Shown: positions 8,388 through 17,567 of the stretch, piece after piece
Position numbering within the stretch: the first letter of the stretch is position 1
Layout: the number at the start of each line of letters is the position of its first letter
Source of the DNA: JAEUMD01 sp036768475
GTDB lineage: Bacteria > Pseudomonadota > Alphaproteobacteria > Rhizobiales > Hyphomicrobiaceae
Length of the DNA: 64,000 nucleotides
NCBI GenBank assembly: GCA_036768475.1
Contig: DAIPMW010000018.1
Location: forward strand, 9,970 to 73,969
Reading direction: 5' to 3'
Translations under genes and position numbers: made by a program
The notes under the pieces: model-generated
What the model was told of the DNA's origin: nothing
The model's input: only the letters and a program-made list of their open reading frames with translations
Databases searched by the model: none

Positions 8388-8909
8388 TCAGAATAAAACG
8401 AACAGGATCAGAATCGATAGCGGGACGACGATATTGCCGAGTTGGGGATGGACAAGCTTCAATCCCTCAACGGCGGAAATGACCGATATCGCCGGCGTGA
8501 TCGCGGCGTCTCCGTAGAAGAACGCGGTTCCCGCAATGCCAAGCATCAAGAGCAGCTTCGTGCTTCGCTTGGATGCCTGCTGGCTGAGCGCCATGAGAGC
8601 AAACGTGCCGCCTTCCCCCTTGTTGTCAGCGCGCAGCAACAGCCAGACGTATTTGAACGTGACGATGAGCAACAATGCCCACACGATAAGCGACAGAACG
8701 CCAAGGACGATTTCGCGATTGTCGATGCCCTGCCCGTGCGCTGTGGAAACCGCTTCCTTGAACGCATAAAGTGGGCTCGTGCCGATGTCGCCATAGACCA
8801 CACCGATGGAACCGAGGACCAGGGGCCAGAATCTGTGCTGGGATTGCTCGTCTGCAGGGGGCTGGGCCTTGCCGCCGGCGACGTTGGATACAGCCACTGG
8901 ATCCACCAC
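8388..8909 (-). CDS. kup: Kup potassium transporter, N-terminal part (split by in-frame TGA)
   Basis: 173 residues with the Kup signature GVVYGDIGTSPLYAFKE in the first membrane segment and the second hallmark GEGGTFALMALSQ. The frame ends in TGA at 8390-8388 directly before the ATG of the C-terminal part, within a membrane segment that continues in homologues. A single change (for example GGA or CGA to TGA) explains the stop. No frameshift is present. The 163 bp upstream, between this gene and gyrB, show no other gene. Confidence 0.85.
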   Translation of the reverse strand: MVDPVAVSNVAGGKAQPPADEQSQHRFWPLVLGSIGVVYGDIGTSPLYAFKEAVSTAHGQGIDNREIVLGVLSLIVWALLLIVTFKYVWLLLRADNKGEGGTFALMALSQQASKRSTKLLLMLGIAGTAFFYGDAAITPAISVISAVEGLKLVHPQLGNIVVPLSILILFVLF

Positions 8910-9072
8910 GGGTGACGCTGCAGAGCAGCAGATTGGCGCGGGCTTGTACGCCTGTCCGTCGGCCAGATAAAGCCAAATTTTCGTCAGCCCGCACCGCGCG
9001 ATGGTTTCGAATTAACCATCGATTGGCAACGACGGGAAGAGTCGACAGCGCAGGCAAGCGCCCGCCCGCCCC

Positions 9073-11517
9073 TTACACGTCCAAATTCACGACATTGAGC
9101 GCGTTGTCCTGGATGAACTCGCGACGCGGCTCGACGACATCGCCCATCAGTTTGGAGAAGATCTCGTCCGCTTCGCCGAGATCGCCGATCTTCACCTGCA
9201 GGAGTGTGCGGCTTTCCTTGTCGAGGGTCGTCTCCCAGAGCTGTTCCGGGTTCATCTCGCCCAGACCTTTGTAGCGCTGCAGCGACAGCCCCTTGCGGCC
9301 ACCCTCGTAGATCGCATCGACCAGATCGCGCGGCCCGTTGACCGGAACCGACTGCTCCTTGCGTTTCAGCGAAGCGGCCGAGCCATAAACCTCGGCCAAC
9401 GCCTCGCGCCGCTCGTTCAGCCGCCGCGCCTCGAGCGAAGAAATGACCGCCTTGTCAAGCGCATGCGCTTCGGTCACGCCGCGAACCTCGCGACGGAACA
9501 GGTAGCCCTGGTCTCCGAACGTGCCGGTCCAGCCTTTTTCGGTCTCGTCAGCGATTCTATCGAGACGCTGCGCCACCTCGTCGGCAACGCGCTGCGCCGC
9601 CACCGGATCGTCCAGCAAGGCGGCATTGAACGCGCCTGCGATCGCCGCCTGCTCGATGATGGCGCGCGGATAGCGCGAATGCATTTCGTCGATGACACGG
9701 ACGATGCCGCGTGCCTGGTCGACGATATCCTTCAAGTCGCGGCCCGCGCGCCCCGCACCCGTGCCGGACACCAGCACGGCATCCTCGCTACCGCTGTCCA
9801 CCAGATAGTCCTCAAGCGCCTTCTGATCCTTGAGGTACGTCTCCGACTTGCCGCGCGCGACCTTGTAGAGCGGCGGCTGCGCGATATAGAGATGCCCGTG
9901 CTCGACCAGCTCCGGCATCTGTCGGTAGAAGAACGTCAACAGCAACGTGCGGATATGCGCGCCGTCCACATCGGCGTCCGTCATGATGATGATTTTGTGG
10001 TAGCGCAGCTTCTCAAGGTTGAACCCGCCATCCTCGCCGCGCCCGATACCGGTGCCGAGTGCCGTAATGAGCGTACCGATCTCCTGGCTGGACAGCATCT
10101 TGTCCATGCGCGCGCGTTCCACGTTGAGGATCTTGCCACGGATCGGCAGCACCGCCTGAAACTCTCTGTTGCGCGCCTGTTTGGCCGAGCCACCCGCCGA
10201 GTCGCCCTCGACGATGAACATTTCCGTATTCGCCGGATTGCGATCCTGGCATTCGGCCAGCTTTCCCGGAAGGTTGGCCATGTCCAGCACACCTTTGCGA
10301 CGCGTCAGCTCGCGCGCCTTGCGCGCCGCCTCGCGCGCCGCTGCCGCCTCGACGATCTTGCCGACGATCGACTTGGCCTCTTTTGGATGCTCCTCGAACC
10401 ATTGCGCCAGCGCCTCACCCGTCACGTTCTCGACGACCGGCTTCACCTCCGATGAAACCAGCTTGTCCTTGGTCTGGGATGAGAACTTGGGATCAGGCAC
10501 CTTCACCGAGAGCACACAGCACAAGCCTTCGCGCGCATCATCGCCCGTGAACGAGACCTTCTCCTTCTTCGCGATACCGCTCTCTTCGGCATACTTGTTG
10601 ATGACGCGGGTCAGCGCGGCGCGGAAGCCGGCCAGATGCGTACCGCCGTCACGCTGTGGAATGTTGTTGGTGAAGCAGAGCATGTGCTCGTGGTAGCTGT
10701 CGTTCCACCACAGGGCCAACTCGCAACCGATGCCGTCCCGCTCGCCGGTAACCTGGATCGGCTCTGAGATGAGACCATTGCGCGACCGGTCGAGATAGCG
10801 CACGTAGGCCGCAAGCCCGCCTTCGTAATGCATCACGTCGCGCTTCTCGTCCGCATGACGGGAATCGACCAGCACGATCTCTGCGCCTGAGTTGAGGAAC
10901 GCCAGCTCGCGCAGACGATGCTCCAACGTCTGATAATCGAAATCCGTCTTGGAGAATGTCTCCGTGCTCGGCAGGAATGTCACTTGCGTACCGCGCTTGC
11001 CCTCGGGTGCATCGCCTACGACTTCGAGCGGCTTCTCGGCCTCGCCGTTGCGGAATCGGACGAAGTATTCCTTGCCGCCGCGCCAGATCCGCAGATCAAG
11101 ACATGTCGACAGCGCATTGACGACGGTGACGCCGACCCCGTGCAGACCGCCCGACACCTTATAGGGATTGGCATCGTCGCCACCCTCGTTGAACTTACCG
11201 CCCGCATGCAGCTGGGTCATGATGACCTCGGCCGCCGACTTGCCCTCTTCCTTATGGATGTCGGTCGGGATGCCTCGGCCATCGTCGAGCACCGTACACG
11301 AGCCGTCTGCGTTGAGAGTCACCAGAACCTTGGTGGCATAGCCCGCCATGATCTCGTCGATGGCATTGTCGACCACCTCGTAGACCATGTGATGCAAACC
11401 CGATCCATCGTCAGTATCGCCGATGTACATGCCGGGGCGCTTGCGCACCGCATCGAGACCCTTGAGCACCTTGATGTTCTCGGCACCATAGCTTTCGGCG
11501 CCCCTGTTCTTGCTCAT
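9073..11517 (-). CDS. gyrB: DNA gyrase subunit B
   Basis: 814 residues, standard for alphaproteobacteria. GHKL ATPase motifs are present (KRPGMYIGDT, VVDNAIDE, DDGRGIPTDIHKEEGKSAAE), then the transducer domain, the TOPRIM motifs EGDSAGGSAKQ and MTDADVDGAHIRTLL, and the C-terminal QRYKGLGEMNPEQLWETT. With GyrA it introduces negative supercoils using ATP. It is the last gene of the dnaA-dnaN-recF-gyrB block, all on the minus strand. Confidence 0.98.
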   Translation of the reverse strand: MSKNRGAESYGAENIKVLKGLDAVRKRPGMYIGDTDDGSGLHHMVYEVVDNAIDEIMAGYATKVLVTLNADGSCTVLDDGRGIPTDIHKEEGKSAAEVIMTQLHAGGKFNEGGDDANPYKVSGGLHGVGVTVVNALSTCLDLRIWRGGKEYFVRFRNGEAEKPLEVVGDAPEGKRGTQVTFLPSTETFSKTDFDYQTLEHRLRELAFLNSGAEIVLVDSRHADEKRDVMHYEGGLAAYVRYLDRSRNGLISEPIQVTGERDGIGCELALWWNDSYHEHMLCFTNNIPQRDGGTHLAGFRAALTRVINKYAEESGIAKKEKVSFTGDDAREGLCCVLSVKVPDPKFSSQTKDKLVSSEVKPVVENVTGEALAQWFEEHPKEAKSIVGKIVEAAAAREAARKARELTRRKGVLDMANLPGKLAECQDRNPANTEMFIVEGDSAGGSAKQARNREFQAVLPIRGKILNVERARMDKMLSSQEIGTLITALGTGIGRGEDGGFNLEKLRYHKIIIMTDADVDGAHIRTLLLTFFYRQMPELVEHGHLYIAQPPLYKVARGKSETYLKDQKALEDYLVDSGSEDAVLVSGTGAGRAGRDLKDIVDQARGIVRVIDEMHSRYPRAIIEQAAIAGAFNAALLDDPVAAQRVADEVAQRLDRIADETEKGWTGTFGDQGYLFRREVRGVTEAHALDKAVISSLEARRLNERREALAEVYGSAASLKRKEQSVPVNGPRDLVDAIYEGGRKGLSLQRYKGLGEMNPEQLWETTLDKESRTLLQVKIGDLGEADEIFSKLMGDVVEPRREFIQDNALNVVNLDV

Positions 11518-11820
11518 GCGGTGTCCTTAGTTTTCCCGTTCGCAGCCGGCGCACCGGGATCGACCGCGCGCCACGACGACACGTCTTGGTGAGCGCACCG
11601 TCGAACCTTCGTGGTCGAACCCTGGATGGTGGCCGGAACATCAATCCGCAGCGTTGCGGAACCCGACCGAATGCGGGCCGCTCGAAACGGCCCCGTAAGC
11701 TGGAAAATATATATCACATCGGTCCCTGGACCGCACCAAAATTAGCCTGTCCAGACCGCGCAGGCGGATCAGAATAAATATGCGAAAACATAATGTTACC
11801 GCTGCGACACTACGGCCTAC
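11518..11820. other. Intergenic region gyrB-recF, 303 bp
   Basis: No gene seen on either strand. The half next to recF is AT-rich (around 11700-11800, including AATATATATC and several short A/T runs) and probably holds the gyrB promoter. No clear DnaA box or terminator hairpin was recognised. Confidence 0.5.
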
Positions 11821-12999
11821 CTATTTCCCCTGGAGCGCTGTCACGCCGCCCTCTGTTACAACCCCGAATTGCGCCTGGCCTTGAAGCGCCTCGAAGGCTG
11901 CCACATCGGTGCCCGTCATCCACGCCTGAGCCCCCAGCCGCAGGATTTCCTGAAACAGCGCAGACCGCCGCTCGGCGTCGAAATGCGCTGTCACCTCATC
12001 GAGAAGAAGGATCGGCGCAAGCCCGCTCTGACGCTCCGCGACGAGTTCGGCATGCGCCAGAACGATACCGAACAGCAGCGCCTTCTGCTCGCCTGTCGAC
12101 GATAGCCGCGCCGGCATTGCCTTTGGCCCATGACCGACCACGAGGTCAGAGCGGTGCGGCCCCGAAAGCGCCCTGCCCGCCGCCCGGTCACGCTCGCGAA
12201 CGCTGCGCAGCTCGCGCATGTAGAGATCTTCGACTTCGACGGCGGGATGGTCAGCCAGCGCCGTTTCCAGCGAACCTTCGATGGCAAGGTCTGCCCACGG
12301 GAATAAGGATTGCGGATCCCGCGCCCGCCGCCGTCCGATCACCTGCGCCAGAGATGCTACGGCTTCGGCACGCTGCGCCGCAACCGCGACGCCGTTCTCC
12401 GCCATCGCCATCTCGAAACCTTCGATCAGCGCATTATCACGTACGCCGTCGGCGAGGAGTTTGTTGCGGCTTTGCATGGCGCGCTCGAAGCGCCCGACCC
12501 GCGTGCGATAGCCCGCATCGAAGCACAGGATCAGCCGGTCCAGGAAACGCCGGCGCTCACCGGCAGGCCCGGTAAAGAGGCCGTCCATCGCCGGGGTTAG
12601 CCAGACCATTTCGACATAATCGGCAAGTGCGCCTGAACCTGAATGCGTCTCCCCATCGATGCGCACGATGCGGCCTTGCCGTCCGCCCTCGCTCTCGCCA
12701 TGACCTGCGCGCGCGAGCCCCGTGCCGATATCGATCGTGCCCAGCGCTGTATGAACGCGCCCGGCAACCGACCAGCTGCCATCCCCCGTGGCAAGGCCCA
12801 GATCGGCGAACGGAGCGCGCCGCAAGCCTTGGCCCGGCGCCAGCAGCGAGATTGCTTCGAGAAAGTTGGTCTTGCCCGCTCCGTTCGGCCCGACCAGCAC
12901 GACCGGCTCCGCGCCAGCTTCGACAACAGCGCTTTGGTAGCTGCGAAAATTGGTGAGCTGCACCCGCTCGATCCAGAGGCGGGCGGCGTTGGACGGCAT
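11821..12999 (-). CDS. recF: DNA replication and repair protein RecF
   Basis: About 392 residues. The N-terminal core reads VQLTNFRSYQ, followed by the Walker A GPNGAGKTNFLEA. Further on come the GPAGERRRFLDR motif, the RecF-specific LSGPHRSDL, the ABC-like signature STGEQKALL and the Walker B region ILLLDEVTAHFD. It loads RecA at gaps with RecO and RecR. The start is uncertain: the ATG at 12999 begins seven residues before the conserved core, while the frame is open to 13176 with another ATG at 13095; neither has a strong ribosome site. Confidence 0.95.
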   Translation of the reverse strand: MPSNAARLWIERVQLTNFRSYQSAVVEAGAEPVVLVGPNGAGKTNFLEAISLLAPGQGLRRAPFADLGLATGDGSWSVAGRVHTALGTIDIGTGLARAGHGESEGGRQGRIVRIDGETHSGSGALADYVEMVWLTPAMDGLFTGPAGERRRFLDRLILCFDAGYRTRVGRFERAMQSRNKLLADGVRDNALIEGFEMAMAENGVAVAAQRAEAVASLAQVIGRRRARDPQSLFPWADLAIEGSLETALADHPAVEVEDLYMRELRSVRERDRAAGRALSGPHRSDLVVGHGPKAMPARLSSTGEQKALLFGIVLAHAELVAERQSGLAPILLLDEVTAHFDAERRSALFQEILRLGAQAWMTGTDVAAFEALQGQAQFGVVTEGGVTALQGK

Positions 13000-13210
13000 C
13001 GGCGCGGTCACCGCCGGCACATGAGCCGGTGCGCCAACGTCATCCCCCGCAGCGGACGAAATGTGTTTCGGTGGGCCTTGGTCGAAGTGATTCATGAACC
13101 GCAATATGGCCTCATCTCGCGCCTGCGGCCACTGTCGTCTATCGCGGCGGGCATGCCCAGCACCCAAGCCCGGCACATCACCTTGGCGTATAAGGAACCG
13201 CCGCCATCGC

Positions 13211-14329
13211 TCAAACCCGCATCGGCATCAGCACGTAGAGTGCGCTCTGATCGCCCGCGTCACGCACCATCGTCGGCGAGGCGGGATCGTTGAGCATGAA
13301 GCTCGCTTCATCGCCTTCGAGCTGGCCGGCAATGTCGAGCAGATAGCGCGCGTTGAAACCGATCTCCAACGGCTGGTTGCCGTATTCGACGCCGATCTCT
13401 TCCGTGGCGCTGCCGCCGTCCGGATTGTTCACCGACAGCACGAGTTTGTCCGGCGCGATGTTGAGTTTCACCGCGCGCCCGCGCTCACTGGCAATCGTCG
13501 AAACCCGATCAACCGCGCTCATGAATTCTGCGTTCGGCACCTTCAGGACCTTGTCGTTGCCCTGCGGGATGACACGCTCGTAGTCCGGGAACGTGCCGTC
13601 GATGAGCTTCGAGGTGAGTGTCACCGTTCCGATCTGGAAGCGGATCTTCGACTGGCTCACGCTGACATGGACCGTGTCGCCCGAAGCCTCGATCAGCCGG
13701 TGCAGCTCGTGCACCGTCTTGCGCGGCACGATGACACCGGGCATGCCCGAAGCGCCCTTCGGCAATTCGAGTTCCACCTGCGCCAGCCGATGCCCGTCGG
13801 TCGCCACCGCACGCAACGCTTCATTGCCGCCGCTCTTGGCGGTGTGCAGATAAATACCATTGAGATAGTAGCGGGTTTCTTCGGTCGAGATCGCAAACCG
13901 CGTCTTCTCGATCAACCGCTTCAGGTCCGCCGCAGCCATGTCGAACGAATGCGTCATCTCACCGGCGGCGACATCGGGGAAGTCTTCCGGAGAAAGGGTT
14001 TGCAGCGCAAACCGCGCTTGCCCCGCGGTGATCGTCAGCCGCTCCTTCTCGCCCTCGCTCTTGATCTCCACCTCCGAGCCGTCGGGAAGCTTGCGCACAA
14101 TGTCATGCAGGATGTGCGCGGGAACCGTCACCGCGCCTGCCGCGCCGACATCGGCGCCGACACCCTCCACAACCTCGCGTTCCAGGTCCGTCGCCTTGAA
14201 AGACAGTTGCTGGTCCTTCGCCCTGAGCAACACGTTCGACAGGATCGGAATGGTCGTACGACGTTCGACGACGCTGGTGACATGACCGAGCGCCCGGAGA
14301 AGCTCACCTCGTTCGATCACTAGCCGCAT
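13211..14329 (-). CDS. dnaN: DNA polymerase III beta subunit (sliding clamp)
   Basis: 372 residues, the normal length. It has the clamp N-terminus (LLRALGHVTSVVERRTTIPILSN), the middle-domain pattern YYLNGIYL, and ends in the hallmark YVLMPMRV. The ATG at 14329 has GAGGAA six bases upstream; upstream in-frame codons to 14413 are unlikely. It forms the dimeric ring that tethers polymerase to DNA. A strong hairpin between dnaA and dnaN suggests it has its own promoter within the 433 bp upstream. Confidence 0.97.
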   Translation of the reverse strand: MRLVIERGELLRALGHVTSVVERRTTIPILSNVLLRAKDQQLSFKATDLEREVVEGVGADVGAAGAVTVPAHILHDIVRKLPDGSEVEIKSEGEKERLTITAGQARFALQTLSPEDFPDVAAGEMTHSFDMAAADLKRLIEKTRFAISTEETRYYLNGIYLHTAKSGGNEALRAVATDGHRLAQVELELPKGASGMPGVIVPRKTVHELHRLIEASGDTVHVSVSQSKIRFQIGTVTLTSKLIDGTFPDYERVIPQGNDKVLKVPNAEFMSAVDRVSTIASERGRAVKLNIAPDKLVLSVNNPDGGSATEEIGVEYGNQPLEIGFNARYLLDIAGQLEGDEASFMLNDPASPTMVRDAGDQSALYVLMPMRV

Positions 14330-14762
14330 GCTCAGTTCCTCAAAAGGTTCCATGAGAATTCGCGAGACCAGGTGCCGCCGGCGCCAGATGCAGGCGGCGG
14401 GCCGCTGCCCCAACTTGGGGGGTCCCGGTATGGCATTGGCACATAGAATTTATGGAATGTGCCCTGCGAAACGGGAATCGGGGCTCGCACTTCACCCCAT
14501 ACGCGCCTGTTTTTCAAGGGGTCTCGGGCAGCGGCTGGCGGCTCATGAACATGCTTTTGCGGGCACGTGCCTGTGGTCGCCTCGGCACGAAGCTCGACGC
14601 GTGGTACCTGGACAAAGCGCTCAAGAGAGCGGCGACCGCCGCAGTCGCCGCTCTCTTCCCCGCTAGTGTCCGCGACGGCACAAAAGGCCCCCTTGTCGTC
14701 GCAGACGAACCTCGTGGCCGGGCTGATGCGCCTGAAGCCACCAGCCCAGAGATCCTGAGCCC
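14330..14762. other. Intergenic region dnaA-dnaN, 433 bp
   Basis: No convincing gene on either strand. It contains the strong hairpin listed separately (14623-14657) and should carry the dnaN promoter between the hairpin and 14340. In related genomes dnaA and dnaN are often closer and cotranscribed; the size of this gap is notable. Confidence 0.5.
14623..14657 (-). terminator. Probable dnaA terminator hairpin
   Basis: Perfect 14-bp inverted repeat (AAGAGAGCGGCGAC and its complement) around a 7-base loop, 105 bp after the dnaA stop. On the minus strand it is followed by TTGAGCGCTTTG, a weak U-rich stretch. The stem is strong enough to act as a terminator or transcript end. Confidence 0.65.
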
Positions 14763-16316
14763 TTAATGGCTCAAGAGCTTCTTCAACTCGTCGATTTCGT
14801 CTCTCAGGCGAGGATTGCCTGAAATCTCGTTTTCGATCTTGCGAATTGCGTGCAAAACCGTTGTGTGATCGCGATTGCCGAAACGACGGCCGATCTCAGG
14901 CAGCGAGCGCGCGGTGAGCTGCTTGGCCAAGTACATCCCGATCTGACGCGGCCAAACCACCGAGCGGTGGCGGCGCTGCGACAGCAGATCGCCCTTCGAC
15001 ACGCCGAAGTGGCGCGAGATGATGCGCAAGATATCCTCGATCTTGATGCGCCGGGGCTCGATGCCCTGGACCAGATCGCGAACCACCGTCTCGGCAATGT
15101 CGAGCGAGATTGGCGTTCGCATGTACTGCCAGTTGGCAAACAGCCTCGTTATGGCGCCTTCCAGCTCGCGGCCGTTCTCCGTCAGCCGCTCAGCCAGCAG
15201 GTTGATCACATCCGGCGAAAGCTGGAAGGACCGGTCGAGAGCCGCCTTCTCGGCAATGCGCTTCTCGAGAACCTTGACGCGCAGATCATAGTCAAGCCCG
15301 CCGAGTTCGGTGACGAGCCCGCGCTGCAGGCGCGAGCGCATACGCTCGTTCAGGCGGTCGATGTGGTTGGGCGCACGAGCCGAGGCCACCACGACCTGCC
15401 GCCCGCCATCGAGCAATGCGTTGATGATGTGGTCGAATTCCTGCTCGGTCTTTTCCCCGTGCATGAACTCAAGGTCGTCGATCAGCAGCAGGTTGATCGA
15501 ACGGAATTTCTCCTTGAATGCCAGCGGATCCTGGCTGCGCAGCGCTTCGACGAACTGATAGCGGAAGCGTTCGGCCGTCAGATAGAGCACCTGCGCCTCG
15601 GGATTGCGGCTCTTCACCTCCCAGGCGATCGCATGCAGCAAATGCGTTTTCCCGAGACCTACCGACGAGTGGATGTAGAGCGGGTTGAACGCCGGCATCG
15701 AGGTCAAGACCGTCTCGGCGACCTGCGTGGCCCCCGCATGCGCGAGCCGGTTGGAGGCGCCGACAACGAACGTATCAAAGGTGTAGCGCGGATCGAGCGG
15801 TGAGCCCTCGAAGCCGCCGACCTGCGTGCGCCCGTGTGCAGGTGGTAGGATCGCCTGCATGGCAGCGGCCGAGAGCGCACGCTGACCTTCCGCGGTTTGC
15901 ACCTTGGCGCCTCCGGCCGCATCCACATCGCGCTGCGCCGCATGAGCATGCGCCGGTGGCGTCTTGCCCGCGCCGCCACCCGGCTGGCGCAGCAGAACCT
16001 CGACACGCTCGGCGCCTTTGAATTCGGCCTTGCAGCAGGCAAGCAGCGCATCTTCGTAGTGCGACTGGATCCAATTCCTGAGAAACTTCACCGGCACCGA
16101 AACCTGGACCGTCGAGCCATCGAAGCTCTCGAACTCCATCGCATTGAACCAGCTCGTGAAGATGTCCTCACCAAGCTGGGCGCGCAGCATCGCCCGCACC
16201 TTGTGGCCGCGCCCCTCGGCCGCCTGCTGGGCCGCACCAGCTTCTGTCTTGGCAGGCATCCGTTCGCCCGCCGCCTTCGCCACAATCTCCGCTCCGAATT
16301 TCTCGATGCTATCCAT
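14763..16316 (-). CDS. dnaA: Chromosomal replication initiator DnaA
   Basis: 517 residues. Domain I (about 36-110) is followed by a variable linker, then the AAA+ domain with Walker A VGLGKTHLLHA near 219-229 and Walker B LLIDDLEFM, and the C-terminal DNA-binding domain with the signature RDHTTVLHAIRKIE. Start ATG at 16316 has AAGGGGG upstream and gives the family N-terminus; the frame is open to 16379. DnaA-ATP opens oriC by binding TTATCCACA-like boxes. A DnaA-box-like palindrome lies about 950 bp upstream of the start. Confidence 0.97.
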   Translation of the reverse strand: MDSIEKFGAEIVAKAAGERMPAKTEAGAAQQAAEGRGHKVRAMLRAQLGEDIFTSWFNAMEFESFDGSTVQVSVPVKFLRNWIQSHYEDALLACCKAEFKGAERVEVLLRQPGGGAGKTPPAHAHAAQRDVDAAGGAKVQTAEGQRALSAAAMQAILPPAHGRTQVGGFEGSPLDPRYTFDTFVVGASNRLAHAGATQVAETVLTSMPAFNPLYIHSSVGLGKTHLLHAIAWEVKSRNPEAQVLYLTAERFRYQFVEALRSQDPLAFKEKFRSINLLLIDDLEFMHGEKTEQEFDHIINALLDGGRQVVVASARAPNHIDRLNERMRSRLQRGLVTELGGLDYDLRVKVLEKRIAEKAALDRSFQLSPDVINLLAERLTENGRELEGAITRLFANWQYMRTPISLDIAETVVRDLVQGIEPRRIKIEDILRIISRHFGVSKGDLLSQRRHRSVVWPRQIGMYLAKQLTARSLPEIGRRFGNRDHTTVLHAIRKIENEISGNPRLRDEIDELKKLLSH

Positions 16317-16441
16317 TTCACGTGCCCCCTTAAACTCAATTCGCAACCCCGCATCCGTGCCCCCGAAAGACAAAAGCAACCCCTTCGCGCCCGAACCCTC
16401 GGGCGGCGTTGCAGTGCCAATCTGGACTTGCGTTGCGGCGG

Positions 16442-16885
16442 TTATCCCTGCACCCAGGGAAGCCCGGCGACCTTCCAGCCGCTCGCTCTTCCCCTGTGAC
16501 GGAGTGGATCGAGCGGACCCTCGAACCCCTCGGTCACGTTGCGGCAGCGCTCATACCCCGCCTCTGCCATTGCCTGTGCTGCCATGCGGCTGCGTCCACC
16601 AGACCGGCAGATGAAGAAGATTTCCGCATCCTTCTTCACACCGACTGCGTCGAGATACGATGACAGTTCCGCGACAAACTGAGGATTGATCCGGTTGTCG
16701 GGAAATGTCTGCCACTCGACGGTGAGGAGCTGCTTGCCGATCCCGCTAAGGTCGGGCAGCCCAACGAACGCCCACTCCGCTCGCGTCCTGCAATCGATCA
16801 TCACCGATTGCGGGTCGCCCGTGAGACGCGCCCAGACCTCCAGGACGGGCACATTCTCTATCTGGACAGCACTACCGGAGTTCAC
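16442..16885 (-). CDS. Rhodanese-like domain protein
   Basis: 147 residues forming a single rhodanese domain: VMIDCRTRAEWAFVG near residue 28 and the active-site loop FICRSGGRS with catalytic cysteine near 93, followed by a C-terminal region after the NVTEGFEG motif. Such proteins transfer sulfane sulfur; the substrate is unknown. It starts with GTG at 16885 after GGGGTAGGGC and lies 125 bp upstream of dnaA in the same direction, so it may be cotranscribed with dnaA. A link to the thiocyanate genes 11 kb away is possible only by theme. Confidence 0.9.
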   Translation of the reverse strand: MNSGSAVQIENVPVLEVWARLTGDPQSVMIDCRTRAEWAFVGLPDLSGIGKQLLTVEWQTFPDNRINPQFVAELSSYLDAVGVKKDAEIFFICRSGGRSRMAAQAMAEAGYERCRNVTEGFEGPLDPLRHRGRASGWKVAGLPWVQG

Positions 16886-17257
16886 GCCCTACCCCTTTCG
16901 CCACACGTGCACTCCACATTCCGCAAACAAACTATAAAGTACCCAGCGAAACTCGATCATGACCAAGCATCCGCACGAGCTTGATCAAGACAATCGCGAG
17001 ATACTACGTCCGACAGTCCAGACAAAATCCGACCCGCCGCGACTTGATACTCTTCATTTACTGATTGGTAACGCAACACACGAACGCGATACTCGCGGCA
17101 CGGCCCAGCTTCATTTGAGAAGCTCTCAAGATGTCCCCGCAGGACCGCGCTAGGGAGATTAATAAACCCTTAACCCTCCCCAGCGCAAGCGCCCTGAACA
17201 CCCACGAAAATGCCCGGAAAACCGGCCTTTTTGATAGTGAAAGCGACTCCAAAAGAA

Positions 17258-17273
17258 TCCACAGCTCTGTGGA
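17258..17273. promoter_or_regulatory. DnaA-box-like inverted pair
   Basis: Palindrome TCCACAG-CT-CTGTGGA with 7-bp arms. Read outward, the right arm gives TTCTCCACA, one mismatch from the DnaA box TTATCCACA; the left gives GAATCCACA, two mismatches. Position upstream of dnaA suggests origin function or DnaA autoregulation. Confidence 0.45.
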
Positions 17274-17316
17274 GAATCTCATTGAGAGCCTTGGGAAAAC
17301 TCGGCTTGCAAAGGCC

Positions 17317-17370
17317 CAAAACGAGACGGGCGGCAACCCCATCTGGAGGCTGCCGCCCGTGTCGTTTTTT
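17317..17370 (+). terminator. Strong hairpin with T-tract, terminator-like
   Basis: Perfect 10-bp stem (ACGGGCGGCA, 17326-17335, with its complement at 17351-17360), extended after one mismatch by three more pairs and an A4/T4 flank. On the plus strand it is followed by six T; on the minus strand by four T. It could end rpsT transcripts (minus) or an unannotated plus-strand transcript. Confidence 0.6.
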
Positions 17371-17567
17371 GCCATCCACCTCAGGCCCATCGGCCGGCCC
17401 TGACCTTCGCGGACTGCATCACTTGCTCCGACCAGGCCGGTGAATCGGGCACTTAGGGGCGTTCACCATTTACACAAGCGTAATACTCAGCGACTCTTGA
17501 TAGTGGCGAACATAGCACACACGAAGCCTTGACCGACGTCTGCCGCAGGCTAAATCGTGCGCAAAAA

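Larger units (their letters stand above)
16886..17567. other. 682-bp intergenic region rpsT-rhodanese/dnaA; candidate oriC
   Basis: No gene is seen. The region lies upstream of dnaA between rpsT and a rhodanese gene. It has a DnaA-box-like palindrome (17258-17273), AT-richer stretches (17041-17070 and 17155-17180, the latter with AATAAACCCTTAACCC), and a strong hairpin with T-rich flank (17317-17370). This combination fits an origin or dnaA control region but no cluster of consensus TTATCCACA boxes is present, so the call is tentative. Confidence 0.4.
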
